Origin: Palsa-360 sp963719875 | GTDB lineage: Bacteria; Acidobacteriota; Terriglobia; Acidiferrales; UBA7541 | DNA length: 64,000 bases | Assembly: GCA_963719875.1 (NCBI GenBank) | Contig: CAVRDJ010000002.1 | Coordinates: 248,001-312,000 of the forward strand | Direction of reading: 5' to 3' | Shown: positions 61,387-64,000 of the stretch, piece by piece | Position numbering within the stretch: position 1 is the first letter of the stretch | Layout: the number at the start of each line of letters is the position of its first letter | Translations under genes and position numbers: made by a program | Notes under the pieces: model-generated | What the model was told of the DNA's origin: nothing | Databases searched by the model: none | The model's input: only the letters and a program-made list of their open reading frames with translations

Positions 61387-62022
61387 CTACTTCGAGTACA
61401 GCTCGACGATCAGCTGCTCGGTGATGGGCGGCGTCTGCACATTTTCGCGCTTCGGCAGCGCGGCCACCCGGGCTTTGAACGTGTCGCGGTCGATTTCCAG
61501 CCACGGCACCGCGTTCTGGCTCTGTGCGACGTTGCGCGCTTCGAGCACCATGGCGTTCTGATGCATTTTGTTCTTGAGAGCGATTTCCTCGCCAACGTCC
61601 ACCAAGTAGGATGGAATGTTGACCTTCTTCCCGTTGATGAGGACGTGCCCGTGCAGAACGATCTGACGGGCCTGGGAGCGGGAACTGGCGAAGCCCGCGC
61701 GCCACACGGCGTTGTCGAGACGCCGCTCGAGCATGACGATGAGATTTTCGCCCGTCGGTCCCTGCGCGCGCTCCGACTTTTCCACGTAGTTGCGGAATTG
61801 CCGCTCCAGCAATCCGTAGGTGCGCTTGACCTTTTGTTTTTCGCGCAATTGCAGGCCGTAACCGGCGAGCTTCTTCACGCGGCGCGACTGGCCGTGCTGT
61901 CCCGGAACGAAATTGCGCTTTTCGATGGCGCACTTCTCCGTAAAACATCGCAGGCCTTTTAAGAACAGCTTCTGCCCTTCCCTGCGGCAGAGCCGGCAAA
62001 CCGCTTCTCGATGACGCGCCAA
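61387..62022 (-). CDS. rpsD: 30S ribosomal protein S4 (uS4), zinc-binding form
   Basis: Primary 16S rRNA-binding protein that nucleates 30S assembly, 211 residues. The N-terminus CRLCRREGQKLFLKG with two further Cys (RCFTEKC) is the four-Cys C-plus form that binds zinc. The S4 RNA-binding domain lies at about 98-160, with LERRLDNAVWRAGFASSRSQARQIVLHGHVLINGKKVNIPSY. In many bacteria S4 represses the alpha operon translationally; no binding site was identified here. It is separated from rpoA by an AT-rich repeat gap. Confidence 0.98.
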   Translation of the reverse strand: MARHREAVCRLCRREGQKLFLKGLRCFTEKCAIEKRNFVPGQHGQSRRVKKLAGYGLQLREKQKVKRTYGLLERQFRNYVEKSERAQGPTGENLIVMLERRLDNAVWRAGFASSRSQARQIVLHGHVLINGKKVNIPSYLVDVGEEIALKNKMHQNAMVLEARNVAQSQNAVPWLEIDRDTFKARVAALPKRENVQTPPITEQLIVELYSK

Positions 62023-62073
62023 ATTCGTTTCTCCTTCTCTCTTGCTTTAAGAGCTGGCGAAAAAAACTGCGTT

Positions 62074-62141
62074 GCACAGTCGCTGTTGGCTGTGCGTCGA
62101 ACCTGATGCAGCAAAAACCGCACAGGCAAGAGTGCCTGTGC
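62074..62141. repeat. Hairpin repeats in the rpsK-rpsD gap
   Basis: GCACAGGCA (62120-62128) and TGCCTGTGC (62133-62141) form a perfect 9-bp stem with an AGAG loop. Just before it, GCACAG (62074-62079) and CTGTGC (62090-62095) form a weaker one with related sequence. Confidence 0.8.
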
Positions 62142-62162
62142 TACGAAGACATTTCCAATGCG

Positions 62163-62606
62163 TCAGACTCGGCGGCGCTTGGGCGGACGGCAGCCGTTGT
62201 GCGGAATCGGCGTCACGTCCTTGATATGCACGATGTGCAATCCAGCAGAGGCGAGCGCGCGCACGGCCGACTCGCGTCCCGAGCCCGGCCCCTTGATGCG
62301 AACTTCGATCGATTTCATGCCGTACTGGTCGCGCGCCACTCCCGCGGCGGAGATGGAGGCCTGCTGGGCCGCATAGGGCGTGCCCTTGCGCGAACCCTTG
62401 AAGCCAATCGATCCGGCGGAAGACCATGACACCGTGCGTCCATCCGGGCCGCAGATCGTGACGATCGTGTTGTTGAACGTGGCCTGGATGTGCGCCACGC
62501 CATGCGGGACCACGCGTTTCTCCCGCTTCTTCTTGAATTCCTTTTTCTTCTTCGTCGATTTTGCCGGCGCCTGTACGCCGGCGTCCTGCTGCGGTTCTTT
62601 CGCCAA
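62163..62606 (-). CDS. rpsK: 30S ribosomal protein S11 (uS11)
   Basis: Platform protein of the 30S subunit, contacting mRNA near the Shine-Dalgarno helix. It has 147 residues, longer than the usual 129 because of a Lys-rich N-terminal extension (KSTKKKKEFKKKREKRVV). The core AHIQATFNNTIVTICGPDGRTVSWSSAGSIGFKGSRKGTPYAAQ and the end DVTPIPHNGCRPPKRRRV are unmistakable; the first spans about residues 38-82. It is preceded and followed by repeat-bearing gaps. Confidence 0.98.
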   Translation of the reverse strand: MAKEPQQDAGVQAPAKSTKKKKEFKKKREKRVVPHGVAHIQATFNNTIVTICGPDGRTVSWSSAGSIGFKGSRKGTPYAAQQASISAAGVARDQYGMKSIEVRIKGPGSGRESAVRALASAGLHIVHIKDVTPIPHNGCRPPKRRRV

Positions 62607-62641
62607 GTCAGTAACCTCGCTTGAAACCTGCCGATTTTTCC

Positions 62642-62716
62642 AGTAGGACGGGCTTCAGCCTGTCGGTTTCGCCCCGGGAGTCAAGACCAAAGCGACAGGC
62701 TGAAGCCCGTCCTACT
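62642..62716. repeat. 24-bp perfect inverted repeat in the rpsM-rpsK gap
   Basis: Arms 62642-62665 and 62693-62716 are exact complements (AGTAGGACGGGCTTCAGCC at the outer left). The loop is 27 bases. It shares the TAGGA-GGCTTCAGCCTGTC core with the element at 23811-24076. It sits inside an essential operon. Confidence 0.93.
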
Positions 62717-62721
62717 AAACC

Positions 62722-63108
62722 TTACTTGCGTGCGGCGACTTTCTTCTTTGCCGCGACCGCGCCCTTCCGCGGTCCTTTGCGTGTGCGCGCGTTGGTGTGC
62801 GTGCGCTGGCCGCGCACAGGGAGATTGCGCCGGTGCCGCAGGCCGCGGTAGCACTGGATTTCGATCAGCCGGCGGATGTTCATCTGGACCTCCTTGCGGA
62901 GATCGCCCTCGACGCGGCCTTCGGATTCAATCGCCTGGCGGAGGCGGTTGATTTCTTCCTCGGTCAGGTCCTTGACCTTTTTGGTTTCTTCCACGTTGGC
63001 CTTGGCGCACAGGGCGCGGGCGCGCGGCTGGCCGATGCCATAGATCGACGTCAGGCCGATCCAGATGCGCTTCTGCGGCGGTAAATCTACTCCTGCAATA
63101 CGTGCCAT
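62722..63108 (-). CDS. rpsM: 30S ribosomal protein S13 (uS13)
   Basis: Head protein of the 30S subunit that contacts the 50S and P-site tRNA, 128 residues. The N-terminus MARIAGVDLPPQKRIWIGLTSIYGIGQPRARALC and the C-terminal CYRGLRHRRNLPVRGQRTHTNARTRKGPRK are the family signatures (about 1-35 and 88-115). A basic tail (VAAKKKVAARK) follows. It is 38 bases downstream of rpmJ in the standard order. Confidence 0.98.
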   Translation of the reverse strand: MARIAGVDLPPQKRIWIGLTSIYGIGQPRARALCAKANVEETKKVKDLTEEEINRLRQAIESEGRVEGDLRKEVQMNIRRLIEIQCYRGLRHRRNLPVRGQRTHTNARTRKGPRKGAVAAKKKVAARK

Positions 63109-63146
63109 GCGTGCTCCTCAGTTCCTTCGTAACTGTCTCTTTGAAT

Positions 63147-63260
63147 CTACCCCTGGCGCTGCTTGTGCTTCGGGTTGACGCAAATCACGCGCACCACGCC
63201 GCGCCGGTGGATCACCTTGCACTTGTCGCAAATCTTTTTTACCGATGCCCGAACTTTCAT
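63147..63260 (-). CDS. rpmJ: 50S ribosomal protein L36 (bL36), zinc-binding form
   Basis: Protein of 37 residues: it starts MKVRASVKKICDKCKVIHRR and ends with ICVNPKHKQRQG. The three Cys and the His (C11, C14, C27, H32) form the zinc-binding C-plus pattern. It lies between infA and rpsM as usual. It is too short for standard length filters. Confidence 0.97.
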   Translation of the reverse strand: MKVRASVKKICDKCKVIHRRGVVRVICVNPKHKQRQG

Positions 63261-63283
63261 TTCCCGCTCCTCGCCAAAAATAC

Positions 63284-63547
63284 TTATTTGTACCGGTACA
63301 CAATGCGGCCGCGTGTCAGGTCGTACGGCGAAAGCTCCACCGCAACTTTATCTCCGGCCAGGATGCGGATGAAATTCTTGCGCATCTTTCCGGAAATGTG
63401 CGCGAGCACGCGATGCTTGTTTTCCAATTCGACCCGAAACATCGCGTTGGGCAGCGGCTCAATCACGGTCGCCATCACCTCGATGGCGTCCTCCTTCGGA
63501 TTGGACGCGTCAGCCTTGCGCTTTTCCGGTTCGGGTCTTTTTCCCAT
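63284..63547 (-). CDS. infA: Translation initiation factor IF-1
   Basis: Binds the 30S A site during initiation, 87 residues. The OB-fold core is clear from residue 19: KEDAIEVMATVIEPLPNAMFRVEL, then HVLAHISGK-like HRVLAHISGKMRKNFIRILAGDKV and ELSPYDLTRGRIVYRYK. The usual protein is about 72 residues, and here a charged extension of about 15 residues (MGKRPEPEKRKADASN) precedes it. ATG 63547 has a GAGGG about 4 bases upstream. No internal ATG would give the standard length, so the extension appears genuine. Confidence 0.96.
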   Translation of the reverse strand: MGKRPEPEKRKADASNPKEDAIEVMATVIEPLPNAMFRVELENKHRVLAHISGKMRKNFIRILAGDKVAVELSPYDLTRGRIVYRYK

Positions 63548-63564
63548 GTGCCCTCTTGCGCCCC

Positions 63565-64000
63565 CTACCAAGACGGTCCCTGCATTTCTCGGGGACGCGT
63601 CAAAACCCAGGGTCCATTCGAGGTAACCGCGACCGTGTGCTCGAAGTGAGCCGACTTGGTTCCGTCGGCGGTCACGGTCGTCCATTCATCTTCGAGCAAT
63701 CGGACGTCAGGTCCGCCAATATTCACCATCGGCTCGATGGCCAGGACCATGCCTTCCTGCAGGCGCGGGCCGCGGCCCGGTTCGCCATAATTGAGCACGT
63801 TCGGCTCCTCATGAATGTGCGTGCCGATTCCGTGGCCACAGAGATCGCGGACGACGGAGTAGCCATTCTTCCGCTCGACCCACTCCTGAACCGTGGCCGA
63901 AATGTCGGACAAGCGGTTTCCCACGCGCACTTTTTCAATCGCCAGATCCAAAGATTCCCGGGTCACTTGCAGGAGATGCTGCAATTCGGGAGAAATCTCC
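63565..64000 (-). CDS. map: Methionine aminopeptidase type I (partial, N-terminus beyond right edge)
   Basis: Removes the initiator methionine from new proteins. The visible part is the C-terminal 144 residues. Metal ligands are present: His of CGHGIGTHIHEEP, Glu of AIEPMVNIG and the last Glu of SAHFEHTVAV. ELQHLLQVTRESLDLAIEKVRVG at the left of the visible part is the typical helix before the pita-bread core. It ends 17 bases before infA. The N-terminal half lies beyond position 64000. Confidence 0.95.
   Translation of the reverse strand, partial: EISPELQHLLQVTRESLDLAIEKVRVGNRLSDISATVQEWVERKNGYSVVRDLCGHGIGTHIHEEPNVLNYGEPGRGPRLQEGMVLAIEPMVNIGGPDVRLLEDEWTTVTADGTKSAHFEHTVAVTSNGPWVLTRPREMQGPSW

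Noticed and set aside
1..64000. Prophage, integrative element, insertion sequence or defence island
   Set aside because: No transposase, integrase, phage or restriction gene was seen; the only toxin-antitoxin pair is a single VapBC.

Overview
The window looks like a chromosomal segment of a soil-type Acidobacteriota, probably near class Terriglobia. The inference rests on a large TonB-dependent receptor with an N-terminal carboxypeptidase-regulatory-like domain, DUF3857/transglutaminase proteins, long putative-Ig repeat lipoproteins, several RND pumps, and hairpin-forming intergenic repeats. No phage, transposase, rRNA or tRNA gene was found. The backbone is intact, and both window edges cut through genes.

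Layout. 1-2.7 kb: an EmrA-like adaptor (cut by the left edge) and a TolC-like channel, divergent from a TetR regulator, with a perfect 20-bp palindrome between them. 2.9-8.9 kb: a complete RND/adaptor/outer-membrane lipoprotein operon. 8.9-10.4 kb: a cytochrome c and a Glu-type ribose-5-phosphate isomerase B. 10.4-16.9 kb: a second RND operon on the minus strand, headed by an RraA-like protein. 17.6-23.8 kb: an OmpR-type response regulator whose phospho-acceptor Asp is Asn, its histidine kinase, and a TonB-dependent receptor. 24-30.8 kb: a CHAD/Ppx-like fusion, MsrPQ, a VapBC pair and GlnD. 31.1-34.6 kb: an overlapping trio of circularly permuted ATP-grasp, Alpha-E and transglutaminase genes. 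34.6-41.2 kb: a small HTH protein, a quinone oxidoreductase, and a minus-strand run of membrane/lipid-type genes (DUF805-SRPBCC, a small membrane protein, a plant-type wax-synthase-like MBOAT, an NAD-binding epimerase-like protein, a DCC protein) behind a GbsR/MarR regulator. 41.4-50 kb: an APC permease with a cytoplasmic tail, an NHL-repeat secreted protein and two overlapping DUF3857 genes. 50.4-56.1 kb: a 1.9-kilo-residue lipoprotein with 14 Ig-like repeats. 56.4-59.6 kb: a YheT-like hydrolase, guaB and vanZ-like genes. 59.7-64 kb: the alpha ribosomal operon (map-infA-rpmJ-rpsM-rpsK-rpsD-rpoA-rplQ).

How the genes work together. The left third is an efflux and envelope-defence region: one EmrA/TolC system, two RND systems, and regulators. 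MsrPQ repairs oxidised periplasmic methionine. The ATP-grasp trio is a conserved but biochemically unassigned peptide-ligation/processing module. The alpha operon is standard in order, but three of its gaps carry repeat elements. The most unusual observations are the Asn-substituted response regulator with an intact kinase, the dead/alive pair of overlapping transglutaminase-like proteins, the 1350-bp higher-order duplication in the Ig lipoprotein, and the family of perfect hairpins at gene ends and inside the ribosomal operon.
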